DNA of 64,000 nt from JAZGGS01 sp963749485 (GCA_963749485.1 CAVVMV010000002.1:124001-188000), one strand, 5' to 3'. Positions 38,498-49,268 are shown, counted from the stretch's first letter. A program made the numbers and translations. Notes: a model not told the origin generated them from the sequence alone.

Positions 38498-39331
38498 TTA
38501 AATTTTTCCTGAAGCAATTTCGTTAAGCTTTTTAATTCTTTCCTCAACAGGAGGATGCGATGCAAACAATTTTTTAAGCCCGCCGCCCAAAAATGGGTTT
38601 ACAATAAACAGGTTTGAATGTGCAGGATTTCCGTTTTGTAATGGATTGCGAGCAACTCCATTATGCAGTTTTGCCAATGCACTTGCCAATCCTAAAGGTT
38701 TCCCGCTAAGTTCGGCTCCGCCTTTATCAGCAGCAAATTCCCGAACTCTGGAAATAGTCATCCGAACAAACATTGCTACCAAAGGTGCAAGAATTAAAAC
38801 GGGAATCATCAGCAATGGATTTGATCTTCTTGATCCTCTTGCACTTATCATTGCAAATTGAGATAACATTGTTATTGCACCTGCAAGTGTTGCTGCAATT
38901 GTTCCTGTAAGCATATCACGGTTTTTAACATGAGTTAATTCGTGAGCCATCACTCCTGCAAGCTCATCATCATTTAAAATGTTAAGTATTCCCTGTGTTG
39001 CGGCAACTGCTGCATGTTTAGGATTTCTTCCGGTTGCAAAAGCATTAGGTGATTCCTGCGGAATAACATAAACTTTTGGCATCGGTAAACCGGATTTTGG
39101 AATAAGTTCCTGAACAACCCTGTATAATCTGTTTTGCGGTGAAGTTACTTCCTGCGCACGGTATCTTTTAAGAACCATTTTAGCAGAAAACCAATAAGCA
39201 AAAAAGTTTGTTCCGGCTGCAACAATAAAAGCTATTATTGCACCCTCTTTTCCTCCTAAAAGTCCGCCAACAAAAACAAAAAATACAGTTAGCATCGTCA
39301 TCAAAAAGAATGTTTTAAAATTATTTTTCAT
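38498..39331 (-). CDS. htpX: HtpX-like membrane metalloprotease (M48)
   Basis: A 277-residue intact protein. Two N-terminal membrane helices (residues 8-50) precede the catalytic zinc motif HELTH (His130, Glu131, His134) in GVMAHELTHVKNRDM, with the third ligand likely Glu198 in VREFAADKGGAEL. Another two membrane segments lie near 143-163 and 174-192. HtpX degrades misfolded inner-membrane proteins. GGGAGA precedes the ATG. It follows the DUF937 gene with a 15-base gap, so the two are probably co-transcribed. Confidence 0.94.
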   Translation of the reverse strand: MKNNFKTFFLMTMLTVFFVFVGGLLGGKEGAIIAFIVAAGTNFFAYWFSAKMVLKRYRAQEVTSPQNRLYRVVQELIPKSGLPMPKVYVIPQESPNAFATGRNPKHAAVAATQGILNILNDDELAGVMAHELTHVKNRDMLTGTIAATLAGAITMLSQFAMISARGSRRSNPLLMIPVLILAPLVAMFVRMTISRVREFAADKGGAELSGKPLGLASALAKLHNGVARNPLQNGNPAHSNLFIVNPFLGGGLKKLFASHPPVEERIKKLNEIASGKI

Positions 39332-39346
39332 TCTTTTTCTCCCGGC

Positions 39347-39928
39347 TTATTTGTTTCCGCCCAGCAAACCACCTAACAGACCAGATAAAGGATTTGATGA
39401 TTTGGATTTTCCGCCTAATCCACCCATAATTAATCCGGCAACATCATCTAAAACAGAACCATCTCCATCCTGGTCAAGCAAACCAGCTAAACCGCTTGAA
39501 CCGGTTCCACTGTCTCTTTTTTTCGTAAGGAATCCTAAAAGAACCGGGGCAAGCATTGGAATTAGTTTAGCTACGATACCCGAATCAACACCACTTAAGT
39601 TTTTTGATAACAGGTTGGTTGCATCTGAGCCAGCGTTACCAAGCAATCCGCCTAAATTCGGATCGGTTGTTTTGTCATCAAGCTTTTGTTGAAAAAGACC
39701 ATCCAAATTACCAAGCACGGAAGGATCGCCATATTTATTAAGTATATGATCCACACGCTCCTGCCCGCCTCTTTCATCTTTTTGTTTTTTTAATCCGCCC
39801 AATATCATCGGGGCAATTACCGGAAGCAGCTGTGAAATTGTTCCTTGGTCGATGTTAGTTTTTTCAGACATTTTCTGGGATACTTCGGAACCCATTGAGC
39901 CCATAAATTCTTCTATTAAATTTCCCAT
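39347..39928 (-). CDS. DUF937 domain protein
   Basis: A 193-residue protein with two DUF937-like repeats: IDQGTISQLLPVIAPMILGGL near residue 26 and VDSGIVAKLIPMLAPVLLGFLTKK near 114. Between and after these lie Gly/Asp-rich linkers (GLLDQDGDGSVLDDVAGLIMGG, a possible calcium-binding DxDxDG loop). The C-terminal NPLSGLLGGLLGGNK is typical of the family. DUF937 proteins resemble YidB; function unknown. AAAGGAGA precedes ATG 39928. First of the minus-strand run DUF937-htpX-dodecin-LysM. Confidence 0.88.
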   Translation of the reverse strand: MGNLIEEFMGSMGSEVSQKMSEKTNIDQGTISQLLPVIAPMILGGLKKQKDERGGQERVDHILNKYGDPSVLGNLDGLFQQKLDDKTTDPNLGGLLGNAGSDATNLLSKNLSGVDSGIVAKLIPMLAPVLLGFLTKKRDSGTGSSGLAGLLDQDGDGSVLDDVAGLIMGGLGGKSKSSNPLSGLLGGLLGGNK

Positions 39929-40160
39929 TTAATATTCTCCTTTATAATTATATTATTATTAGTAAGTGTTTAGCTAAAGTGGATAATCAAAAAATGACTT
40001 GCGGGAGCTAAATTCAGGAAAGAAAACAATCCTCACTTGTAACTAAAAATAAATATAAAGAATTCAAATGAAAAAGTAAAAGCTATATGAGGAAGGGATT
40101 TAGTAAAGAATTGCTAATCGTGTAAAAACGTTTTGAAATCAAGCTGGTTTTCAAATAAAA

Positions 40161-40186
40161 ATACCTCTCCCCTAGGGGAGAGGTAT
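40161..40186 (-). terminator. Terminator of the M49-like peptidase gene
   Basis: ATACCTCTCCCCT and its exact reverse complement form a perfect 26-base palindrome. On the minus strand TTTT follows. It lies 14 bases after the frame-corrected stop. Confidence 0.8.
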
Positions 40187-40199
40187 TAAAGAGAGATTA

Positions 40200-41891
40200 T
40201 TAATTATACATTTTCTCTAATTCGTAAATAGGTTTTATATCAACCGGCAAATACGTTTAGTTTTTCCTGCAATAATTTTAAGCGAGGGAGAAAGGACAAC
40301 ATATTTTGCAATTAAATCTTTTGCTGCCTGGTAATCTCCTTTTGCCTGAATCATTAATACCTTAGTGGCAAGTTCTTTAAGTGCGGGGCCCACCTTTTCA
40401 AAATTAACCTTTACTTTTTCGGTTTCTTCATTAAATTCAAAGCCACCTTTTTCTATTAAGAAGTTGTATATAATCGCTTCCCCGCCGCCGTGTGCTTCAT
40501 TTATTCCAAATCTTGTTGAACGGAAAACTCCAGCCAAAGCTGTTACCCAGATTTCATTTTCAAATGATTCGGGGAACACACCTTTTTCAATCATAAAAAT
40601 GTTGTTATACATTCCAAGAATATCGGCTTTACATTCTTCTAATGTTGAATAAGTTTCTTTAAGTTCTTTTTTTACTTCGGTATCTTTTCCATCCACAGTT
40701 ATAAAACCGGGACCAATACCATGGGACATTTCGTGCATAAGTGTATGTGTAAAGAATGAATTGAAAGTGACGTATTCTAGTTGTTCAGGTTCCAAAATAA
40801 TTTCTGCAATTGGCTTTAGAAGTTTTTCAAATTTTGCTTCCGATACATTTTTAAGCATAACCTTTTTTGAGCCTTTTACTTTGCGAACTCTTTCATCATT
40901 AGGAAGATTAAAGGCAAGAGTTTGTACGCCTGCTTTTGTGTCGCCTGCTGTATAAATTTCGTTCACAACAGCTAATGGTGATTCGGAGCCTCGTTCGAAA
41001 TTTTTATGTTCATCCGGAATGGGGAGATGAATTTCCATATCTCTCAAATAACTTTTGAACACCTCCAGTTTTTCACTTTCTTCTTTATCTCTTATTGTTA
41101 AGAAACATTCAAAAGCAGCTTTGAAATTAAAGAGTCCATCTTCGTAAACTTCATACGGACCAATTACAATTTCTATATCGTGATCTTTCAAATCCATCCA
41201 TTTCATATCACTTTCAAAATAATCGTTATTCTGGAAAGCAACAGCGCGGGTGGTTAAATAATCTTTTAATGATTTATTATCAGCATACCCGGCAGCATCA
41301 AGGAGAAGTTTTGCAGCTTCATCTAATTTTGCTTTATAATATTCGCTGTAAGGAATTGCAACAAGATTTTCTCCATCTCTTCTTATAACTGTAAACTCAG
41401 AGGTAAATGCTTTTTCATCTTCAGGATGATCATCAATCCACTGTTCAAATTCTTCTTTCGTCATATCTTCGGGATAGTAATTTGCTCCCAGCGGTTTTTT
41501 ATCTGTTCCATAAAATGGGGCATCGTGTTCCAATCTATCAAACGGACTAAACATAATATTAAACAGTTCAAGCTGGTATTTAGCTTCCTCTGTATCCTGC
41601 ACCATAAGATCGGTTTTTATCTCGTTGTTTTTTGAATAAACCTGTTCGAGGAAAAGTTCATCCATAATTTTTGCAGCACGGTAAAGTTTTTCCACAACAA
41701 TTTTCTGTCTTTCATCTAAATTACTTGCATCATATTTAAGCTCTGTTGGAGCAAACTTTGCAATTTTCTCTTTTAACATTTCCGTTCCTTCAGTCTCTTG
41801 TGTAACTCCCTCGCCCGTCTCTTCGGTTTTCTGCCCGCACCCCACAAATAACAAATGAAAATATAAATAGTGTTATTAATAAGTACTTCAT
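40200..41891 (-). CDS. M49-like (dipeptidyl peptidase III family) lipoprotein peptidase, pentapeptide zinc motif
   Basis: The annotated frame (40235-41854) contains MHEMSHGIGPG (HExxH, residues 374-378) and STLEECKADILG (Glu about 406 as likely third zinc ligand), matching M49. Classical DPP III has the hexapeptide HELLGH; this protein has the shortened HExxH, as in Caldithrix abyssi DPP III. ATG 41891 with AGGTGA upstream begins the lipoprotein leader; a slip near 41850 joins it to FVGCGQK. A second slip near 40250 gives an ending YLPVDIKPIYELEKMYN at 40200. Corrected length is about 563 residues. It would release dipeptides from oligopeptides at the periplasmic face. Confidence 0.83.
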
Positions 41892-42078
41892 TTGTCTCAC
41901 CTTTTCTAATTGGATTTAATAAAATGATAAATTTCGTATTAAGCGAATAGAAATATAAGAAGAATTGTAATTTTAGATACGGTATTTCTCCACCCATCAA
42001 AAATATTAAGTAACTAATTGTTATTCTCCTTAATTTTACAAATCAATTTTATTACACTGAACAAAAATAGGTGGAACT

Positions 42079-43957
42079 ATGAAACAACTTTTAATTTTAA
42101 TTCTTCTTACCGGAATTATTTCAACCGGTTTAGCACAAACTATTGAGAGAAAAGATGTTGCAGATAAATATAAATGGAATCTTGCAGACATCTATCCAAC
42201 AGTTGAAGCATGGCAGGCAGATGTTGATATGCTTAACACAGAAGTTGAAAAACTTGCAGAGTTTAAGGGGAAGCTTGGCGAAAGCTCTGAGAGCCTTCTG
42301 AAAGCAATGCAAACAGGTAACGATCTTGTTAAAACTCTCTGGCAAGCATGGGTTTACGCTGGCAACCTGAGAAATGAAAATCTTAACATATCAGAGAACC
42401 AGGCATTGATGCAGCAGATGAGAGCGCTTGGTACAAAGTTTGGCGAAGTTACTGCTTTTATGGAACCTGAAATACTTGAAATCCCAAAAGAAAAAATTGA
42501 TCAGTTCTTTAACGAGCAGCCGGAACTTAAAAATGATTTCGATATGTATATCGATAATATTCAGCGGCTCCGCGATCATACTTTAACTGAAGCTGAAGAG
42601 AAAATTCTTGCAAGTTTTGGTTTGATTGCCGGAAACCAGAATGAAGTTTACGGAATATTTAATAATGCTGAAAAACCTTTTCCAAAAGTTACTCTTTCAA
42701 CGGGAGAAGAAGTTGAATTAACTCCATCAGCATATACAAGATATCGTACAGCGGAAAATAGAGAGGATAGAGAAATAGTAATGAAAGCATTGTTTGAAAG
42801 CTACGGTGATTTCAAAAATATGCTTGGTGCAAACCTTGGCGGACAAGGTTAAAAAAGATTGGGTTTACGCAAAAAACAGAAAATATTCCTCATCGCTTGA
42901 AGCTGCTTTAAATTCAGATAATCTTCCTGTTTCAGTTTACACTACTTTAATTGAACAGGTAAACAATAACCTTCCAACTCTTCATCGTCTTTCGATTTGA
43001 AGAAAAGAATGCTTGGTGTTGGATGAACTTCATTACTATGATCTTTATGTGCCCTTGTTGAAAAAGTTGATATGAGCTTTACAGTTGAAGAAGGACAAAA
43101 AGTTTTGCTTGATGCTTTAAAACCCTTGGTGAACGAATATGTTACAGTTCTTCAAAAATCTTACGATGACAGGTGGATTGATTATATGCCAACAGTTGGA
43201 AAGAGAAGCGGAGCTTACTCAACGGTGGTGCTTACGATGTGCATCCTTACATATTGATGAACTGGACAGATGATTTTGAATCTGTTTCAACACTTGCACA
43301 CGAGCTTGGGCACACAATGCACAGTTATTTTTCAAACAAAACCCAGCCATTTGCAAAATCAGATTATGCTACTTTTGTTGCAGAGATAGCTTCAACTGTG
43401 AATGAAAATCTTTTAAACAATTACATGGTTAAAAATGCAAAAACTGATGAAGAGAAACTTTACATTCTTGGCAGTTACCTTGAACTTTTAAGAACAACTA
43501 TTTTCCGCCAAACATCCTTTGCTGAGTTTGAATGGGAAATTCACAAAAGAGTTGAAGCCGGGAACTCCTATGACCGGCGAGAGATATGTGCGACATCTAT
43601 TTTGATATTGTTAAAAGATATTATGGACACGATGCTGGACATTGTGTGGTTGATGATTACATTCAGTATGAATGGTCTTACATTCCTCACTTTTTAGGAT
43701 ACAATTACTATGTTTTCCAGTATGCAACTTCACTTATTTACGGAACAGCTCTCGTTGAAAAGATGATTGAGGAAGGACAACCTGCAGTTGATGCATATTA
43801 TAATATTCTTAAAGGCGGCGGATCAAAATATTCTCCTGAATTAATCAAGGATGCAGGAATTGATCCAATGTCTCCCGAACCTGTTGCACTAACTATGAAA
43901 AAGATGAATAGTGTTATGGACCAGATGGAAGAGATATTGGATAAGATGGGTAAGTAA
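42079..43957 (+). CDS. pepF: Secreted oligoendopeptidase F-like M3 peptidase, heavily frameshifted
   Basis: A signal peptide (MKQLLILILLTGIISTGLAQ) is followed by PepF-type sequence KYKWNLADIYPTVEAWQAD and YVYAGNLR-like segments. Zinc motif HELGHTMH lies in STLAHELGHTMHSYFSN, with E of FVAEIASTVNE as likely third ligand. C-terminal RYYGHDAGHCV, WSYIPHF and YNYYVFQYATS follow. Fragments end or restart near 42842, 43000, 43065, 43230 and 43590, so five slips are needed for about 625 residues. PepF degrades oligopeptides; here the export signal indicates a periplasmic form. AGGTGGA precedes the start. Confidence 0.87.
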
Positions 43958-43969
43958 ATTATATTTTAT

Positions 43970-43996
43970 AGAGGCGTATTTTGATACGCCTCTTTT
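43970..43996 (+). terminator. Rho-independent terminator of pepF
   Basis: AGAGGCGTAT-TTTG-ATACGCCTCT stem (10 bp) followed by TTTT, 13 bases beyond the pepF stop. Confidence 0.9.
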
Positions 43997-44162
43997 CTAT
44001 TTTTCAGTTTTCCGATCACATTACTGCTCACTAAATTGTAACTTATTTCATTCAAAAACGCTATTATTGTTCATTTGTTACAATTTTGTGATACATTTTG
44101 CTTTCCCCTTTCATAAATTGAATTGAATTCTTATAATGTTAGCTAAAAACTGAGGTGCTCAG

Positions 44163-45210
44163 ATGAAACGAATTATCTTAATACTGATAATATTCATATC
44201 AATGTTCTCTTTTGCACAGGAGGAAAGAAAAGTTCTTGTTGAAATTTTTACCAACTCACACTGCCCGCTTTGCCCTGCTGCACATAATGTTCTTGATAAT
44301 TATCTTGACCGGGCCAAATGGTGATAAGATAAGTTACATTTATTACCACATGGTTTATCCTTATTCAGATGACTCCTTTATCTGGAAAGCCAGGAAGGCT
44401 CGGATGCAAGGGATAATTATTATAATCCAGTTCAAGCAACACCACAGGGCTGGTTTGATGGAACACATCAGGGAAGTCTACAAGCGGATGGGCAGCAATC
44501 TGGATAACTTAGTTACAACAGAAAGCCCTTTAAAAATTATTCTAAGTGGAACAAGAAACACAACTCAGTTTAATATAAATGCGCAGATTAACCAGAACAG
44601 GTAATATAGCTGATAATGATCTTGTAATTCATTTTGTTGTTGTTGAAGATTTGTATTATGACGGGAGAAACAGTGTTTCGAATCACAAACATGTAATGAG
44701 AAAAATGCTACCAACACCAAGCGGACAATCATTTTCAATCAATTTAAATGAAACAAAAGATATTGAACAAACAATTGATATTGACCCACTCTGGGATAGG
44801 GACAGTCTTAGTATAGTAGTATTCGTACAAAGTACAGGATCAAAGACTGTTTACCAATCAGAAACTATTAGCTATAACGATTTGACTGACTGCAGGTGTT
44901 GAATGATAATGAATTAAATCCAACTGAGTTTATTCTTGAACAGAATTATCCCAATCCATTTAATCCTTCAACATCAATCAACTATTCCATTCCTGTTTCT
45001 TCGTTTATATCATTAAGGATTTATAATGTTCTGGGAAAAGAAATTGCCACTTTGGTTAACGAAGAAAAACCTGCCGGAAGTTATGAGGTGAATTTTAGCG
45101 CGGAAGATTTAACCAGCGGAATTTATTTCTACAAGCTACAAGCGGGTGATCCCGAATCAAGTTCGGGACAGGGCTTTGTTGAAACTAAGAAGATGGTTTT
45201 GATGAAATAG
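44163..45210 (+). CDS. Omp28-like T9SS-exported CxxC protein, heavily frameshifted
   Basis: ATG 44163 (GAGGTG upstream) starts a signal peptide (MKRIILILIIFISMFSFAQ), followed by CxxC in FTNSHCPLCPAAHNVL. Reading in all three frames gives YHMVYPYSDD, DARDNYYNPVQATPQGWFDG, DNDLVIHFVVVEDLYYDG and HKHVMRKMLP, which align with the Omp28-like proteins at 16886-23400. A sorting domain (LEQNYPNPFNPSTSI, LRIYNVLGKEIATLV) ends the protein. Between AGD and FVETKKM it has an extra PESSSGQG encoded by a palindrome-containing 24-base insert. At least five slips are needed. A fifth local member of this family, separated from the main cluster by 20 kb. Confidence 0.78.
45150..45174 (+). repeat. Palindromic insert inside the T9SS sorting domain
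   Basis: TCCCGAA-TCAAG-TTCGGGA (45150-45168) lies within a 24-base in-frame insertion (45151-45174) that adds PESSSGQG. The corresponding loop in the other sorting domains (AGNFVSTKKM, VSDFVQVKKM, VNDFTNTRKM) lacks it. This is consistent with a small repetitive palindromic element inserted in frame. Confidence 0.55.
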
Positions 45211-45385
45211 CAACTACTTTTGATTTAAGTGTGAGTCTGTCACGATTAAGCTTTGACAGTCTTTTATTTTCTCCTCACAAAATACGCTTCATATCCCTGA
45301 AGTGTTATTTAAAAAACTCCTTTTCTTCTTTTACTATTAACCCAAATTGTGTTATTATTACCTATCATATTTAAGGTAAAAGGAT

Positions 45386-46792
45386 ATGGATAATGTTCAA
45401 TTAATAACCGTGTTGCTAGTTATCGGTGGTGGGATAATAATATGTTTTCCTGTCTATTACACTTTTAAATTACTGAGATTTATTAAAACAAGTAAATACA
45501 TCTCTTACTGGAAGTTTCTTTTAAGTTTAATGGTTTTCTTCTGCCTATCTTATTTTGTTGTAGCCGGTATAATTATTTCAGGCGATGTAAGTTTCGTTTA
45601 TGCACTTACCGGCCTAATCTTTTTCTATGTTGCATTTTTCGTTTATCTAACAGTATGGACCGGGAAAAATACAATAGAAGACCTGTTGAATACAACCGTT
45701 TCCAAAAATTATGTTGAGAACATAATAAAATCTATGGCAGACACTCTTATTGTAATAAATGCAGATAAGAATGCAACAATCAAAACAATAAATAATGCTG
45801 CGGTAAATTTACTTGGTTATGAAAGGCCAGAATTAGTTGGTAGTTCGATTGATAGTATTCTAGATAGTTCAACTTTAGAATCAGTTAAAAAGGAAACCAT
45901 TAGTGATTCTAAGCAATTATCAAAAGTTGAAACTAACTATAGAACAAAGTCAGGAGAAGAAATTCCGGTTAGTATTTCGGCAACTGTTTTAAAAAACGCA
46001 CATGGTGAAATTGAGGGCGCTATTTATGTTGCGCGGGATATAAGGCAACAGAAAGAAGCTGAACAAAAAATTAAAGAATATGTTGAACAGTTAAAACAAC
46101 TGAATGCAAACAAGGACAGGTTTTTTTCAATTATTGCTCACGATCTTCGCAACCCGTTTACAGCAGTACTGGGCTTTTCAGATATTTTGGCAAAGGATGC
46201 TGACAAAATGGATGGGGAAACAATAAAAGAGTTTTCATCTAATCTCTATTCTCAATCTAAAGCCATTTACGATTTATTGGAAAACCTGCTCGAATGGGCC
46301 CGCATACAAACCGGAAGTGTGAAATTTAATCCCGTAAACATCGATTTAAATAGATTTGTAAATGAAGCAACTGGTATTTACAGTAGTCTAGTAAACCAGA
46401 AGAAGGTTGATCTGAATATTAACTGTGATCCCGGAATTAAAGTATTTGCAGATGAAAATATGCTATCCACCGTTTTTAGAAATTTAACCTCCAACGCAAT
46501 CAAGTTTACAAACGAAGGCGGAAGTATTTTAATTGATGCAAAGGAGATTGATGATAAATTTGTTGAAGTCTCAGTTAGGGATAACGGGGTTGGAATTCCT
46601 TTAGATGACCAGGAAAAACTGTTCAAAATAGATGAGCATCTTTCAACTAGGGGGACTAGTAACGAGGAAGGTACAGGTTTGGGTTTAATTCTTTGTAAAG
46701 ACCTGGTTAATAAAAACGGCGGGAAAATTAATATGGAAAGCGAGGCGGGAAAGGGAACAACTTTTAAATTTACTGTCCCAAAATCAAGTTGA
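45386..46792 (+). CDS. Membrane PAS sensor histidine kinase
   Basis: A 468-residue intact protein. Three membrane helices (about residues 5-25, 43-65, 72-92) are followed by a PAS domain (about 105-225: VENIIKSMADTLIVINADKN, GYERPELVGSSID). The DHp domain FFSIIAHDLRNPF carries phospho-acceptor His252, and the ATPase domain has NLTSNAIKFT (N box), DNGVGIP (G1) and GTGLGLILCKDL (G2). It should phosphorylate a response regulator encoded elsewhere, as no regulator is adjacent. AAAGGAT precedes the ATG. Confidence 0.93.
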   Translation: MDNVQLITVLLVIGGGIIICFPVYYTFKLLRFIKTSKYISYWKFLLSLMVFFCLSYFVVAGIIISGDVSFVYALTGLIFFYVAFFVYLTVWTGKNTIEDLLNTTVSKNYVENIIKSMADTLIVINADKNATIKTINNAAVNLLGYERPELVGSSIDSILDSSTLESVKKETISDSKQLSKVETNYRTKSGEEIPVSISATVLKNAHGEIEGAIYVARDIRQQKEAEQKIKEYVEQLKQLNANKDRFFSIIAHDLRNPFTAVLGFSDILAKDADKMDGETIKEFSSNLYSQSKAIYDLLENLLEWARIQTGSVKFNPVNIDLNRFVNEATGIYSSLVNQKKVDLNINCDPGIKVFADENMLSTVFRNLTSNAIKFTNEGGSILIDAKEIDDKFVEVSVRDNGVGIPLDDQEKLFKIDEHLSTRGTSNEEGTGLGLILCKDLVNKNGGKINMESEAGKGTTFKFTVPKSS

Positions 46793-46838
46793 GTAACAAT
46801 GATGTTTTATTGTATGGGGAATAAAATACAGCGTGTGT

Positions 46839-47292
46839 TCATTCATCAAATAATTTAAATCTTATCCTCAAAACACCATCATTAAAACTTGTAGAGTTTA
46901 TGTTAAACCTTCCTATCTCTTTTGTGTGCGCAACATGTAGACCGCTGCAGGGGCAGGTATCGTAATCACCTATTTTAATAATTCTTATTTTATCTCCTGA
47001 ATCATCAGGTAATTTTGCAAGATTAAATTTTTCTTCTGCATCTTCCCTTGTTAATAAACTCTTCTACAACCTGCAGGTCCCTTTGGATTATGTTGTTAAC
47101 TTTCAGGTTTATTTCTTCAATTTCATTTTCTGTAAGATTTCTTTCAAAATGATAATCGCATTTGGATTTTTTCTTTTCAATATGGTTGCTGAATGATCTT
47201 CCGCAGCCAAACATCCTTACCATTGTTTGGTTAAGTATATGTTCCGCAGAATGCATTTGAGGGTGGTACTGTTTATTTGATTTTATGTTCAT
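46839..47292 (-). CDS. AlaX-type aminoacyl-tRNA editing protein, frameshifted
   Basis: The start gives HPQMHSAEHILNQTM with the HxxxH zinc pair (His14, His18) of the threonyl/alanyl-tRNA synthetase second additional domain. A slip near 47045 restores FNLAKLPDDSGDKIRIIKIGDYDTCPC, then CSGLHVAHTKEIG, giving the CxxxH second half of the metal site. It ends RIRFKLFDE at 46839, about 151 residues, the size of short AlaX. AlaX hydrolyses mischarged Ser- or Gly-tRNA(Ala). The full site is present once corrected, so the gene is probably functional. Confidence 0.86.
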
Positions 47293-47416
47293 ACAATTTT
47301 TTGTTTATGTTTCAACAAATAATTATCAGTTACAATTTATATAAATTAATACTCTTACTATTGTCCTTTGTATTAATTTATTGATATACTCGCATCTAAA
47401 TTATAAAGGTAAAAAC

Positions 47417-48355
47417 ATGAGCACAAAAAGAATTAAAATATTTAACTACTTAATACCCGGTATAGTTTTCTCTCTGGGAATAGTTTTTATCATTAGCAGT
47501 CTTTTTTTTGCAGGGAATGATCCTGCAGAAGATTTTCCACAGGGCTATCGTATTATCACTCCTGAAGTTCCCGGTTACCTTGTATTTGCAGGCGAAAGAG
47601 TTCCAACAGAAAATTATGAAGTTTATGAAAGAATTGATAGGGAATTTATTGTAAACACATATTGGCATTCTGCAACTTTGCTGGCAATTAAAAAAGCCAA
47701 CAGGTGGTTCCCGGTTATAGAACCCATCCTTAAAGCAAATAATATCCCGGATGATTTTAAATACCTTTGTGTTGCCGAAAGTTATTTAAGCAACGTAATT
47801 TCTCCAGCCGGCGCAACCGGTTTCTGGCAGTTTATGAAGGAGACCGGGAAGAAATACGGGCTTGAAATAAGAAACGAGGTTGATGAACGATATAACCTGG
47901 AAAAATCTACAATTGCTGCTTGTAATTATCTTAAAGATGCTTACGAAATGTTCGGAACGTGGACAATGGCTGCTGCTTCGTATAATATGGGTACAAATGG
48001 AGCTGGAAACCAGATGCAAAGACAAAAAACTAACAATTACTACAATCTTGTTCTGAATGAAGAAACTTCGCGTTACATGGCGCGTATTGTTGCACTAAAA
48101 TATGTTATGCAAAATCCAACAAAATATGGTTTTGATCTGAAACCTGATGAATTATATCATCCTTTAAAATATTACGAGGTAAATCTTGATAGTTCTGTAA
48201 CTGATTTTGCAGACTTTGCGGCACTTTATAATATCAACTATAAAATTCTTAAAATGTACAATCCCTGGCTGAGGGATAATTACCTTAACAATGATGGGGG
48301 AAAGAACTACAAAATAAAATTACCTGAGAAAGGAAGCATAGAAATAATCAATTAG
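47417..48355 (+). CDS. Membrane-bound lytic transglycosylase (SLT, MltD-like)
   Basis: ATG 47417 is preferred over 47381 because AAAGGT lies seven bases upstream and it begins a membrane anchor (residues 9-33). The protein then has 312 residues. The catalytic SLT domain contains FKYLCVAESYLSNVISPAGATGFWQF with Glu121 as acid/base, ATGFWQFM, and AAASYNMGTNGAG. It cleaves peptidoglycan glycan strands to 1,6-anhydro ends. The C-terminal part has no LysM repeats, unlike E. coli MltD, but ends in a LysM-like segment (NINYKILKMYNPWLRDNYL). Single gene. Confidence 0.9.
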   Translation: MSTKRIKIFNYLIPGIVFSLGIVFIISSLFFAGNDPAEDFPQGYRIITPEVPGYLVFAGERVPTENYEVYERIDREFIVNTYWHSATLLAIKKANRWFPVIEPILKANNIPDDFKYLCVAESYLSNVISPAGATGFWQFMKETGKKYGLEIRNEVDERYNLEKSTIAACNYLKDAYEMFGTWTMAAASYNMGTNGAGNQMQRQKTNNYYNLVLNEETSRYMARIVALKYVMQNPTKYGFDLKPDELYHPLKYYEVNLDSSVTDFADFAALYNINYKILKMYNPWLRDNYLNNDGGKNYKIKLPEKGSIEIIN

Positions 48356-48419
48356 AAAATTGAATTAATATTCAAGCAGATTATCTAGCTGATTGCTTAT
48401 AGTTTTATTCTGATTATTA

Positions 48420-49107
48420 TTAATCAGATAGAGGATCAATCGTACCGGTACTGTTGCCGGGGTGCAGCCATAATACTAGCGAAGATGTATCACCATAAAA
48501 ATTTACTATCCAGTCTGCAGTGTTGGTAAAGTTTGTATCCAAAGATTTACCCGGTAGAAGAAACATATCAATCTTTGATTCAGGGTTTGCAGATCTGAAA
48601 GAAGTTACATCACTCCTTGAAAGCATTTGGTTTAACACCTGCGGGCTGTCATCGTAAACCGCGGAAGCGCTAATCGAAACTGTTGCCAGCGTGCCAAATA
48701 CAGTTTCCATAATATTTTTGGCAGTATTATTTTTAATAAAGGAAAGCATTGTATTGAAATTTACCGGGGATTTGATAGGATCTGAACCAATAACCGGTAC
48801 ATAAAACTGGTTCGCTTCAGGTGGGTTTGCCAAAGCAACAGAATCAGATTGAACAACATAAACAAATGCACTTACCGAGCTGGTATTAAGCAGGTCTATT
48901 TTACCTTCGGTATCTACTTCTCTTCCATAAATTGCTGATAGTTCCGCATCAGAAGCAAAATTGCTTTTGGCAGTGTTAATAACTGCACCAATTTTTTCTT
49001 TTGCAGTTATTTTTTCAACAGCTATCTCATTTACTAATTCATCAACATTGCAGGAAAGTAGAATGAAAACAATAAATGCCAGTAATGTGATATATTGTCT
49101 TTCTCAT
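48420..49107 (-). CDS. Uncharacterised lipoprotein, frameshifted at the leader
   Basis: The frame open from about 49090 to 48420 begins ITLLAFIVFILLSCNVDE, with lipobox LLSC, and continues VNEIAVEKITAKEKIGAVINT. It has no start codon until a late TTG. ATG 49107 (MRK) is in the next frame and is joined by a one-base slip near 49095, giving about 229 residues. The body (FYVPVIGSDPIKSPVNFNTML, IMETVFGTLATVSIS, DMFLLPGKSLDTNFTNTADW, VLWLHPGNSTGTID) shows no family I recognise. It stands alone, convergent with the lytic transglycosylase gene. Confidence 0.7.
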
Positions 49108-49268
49108 AAATTTCTCTCAGGATTTTTATAAATTATTTCTGATAATTGAGTTCAATTTCGATGCCAGTAACTCTTCTCTAAATCATTACAATATCTTAAG
49201 AAAACTTAGCTAACACTATAATAACCAAAGGTTAAAATGTCCTCTTAATTAAACTTAAGTGTAAAAAT

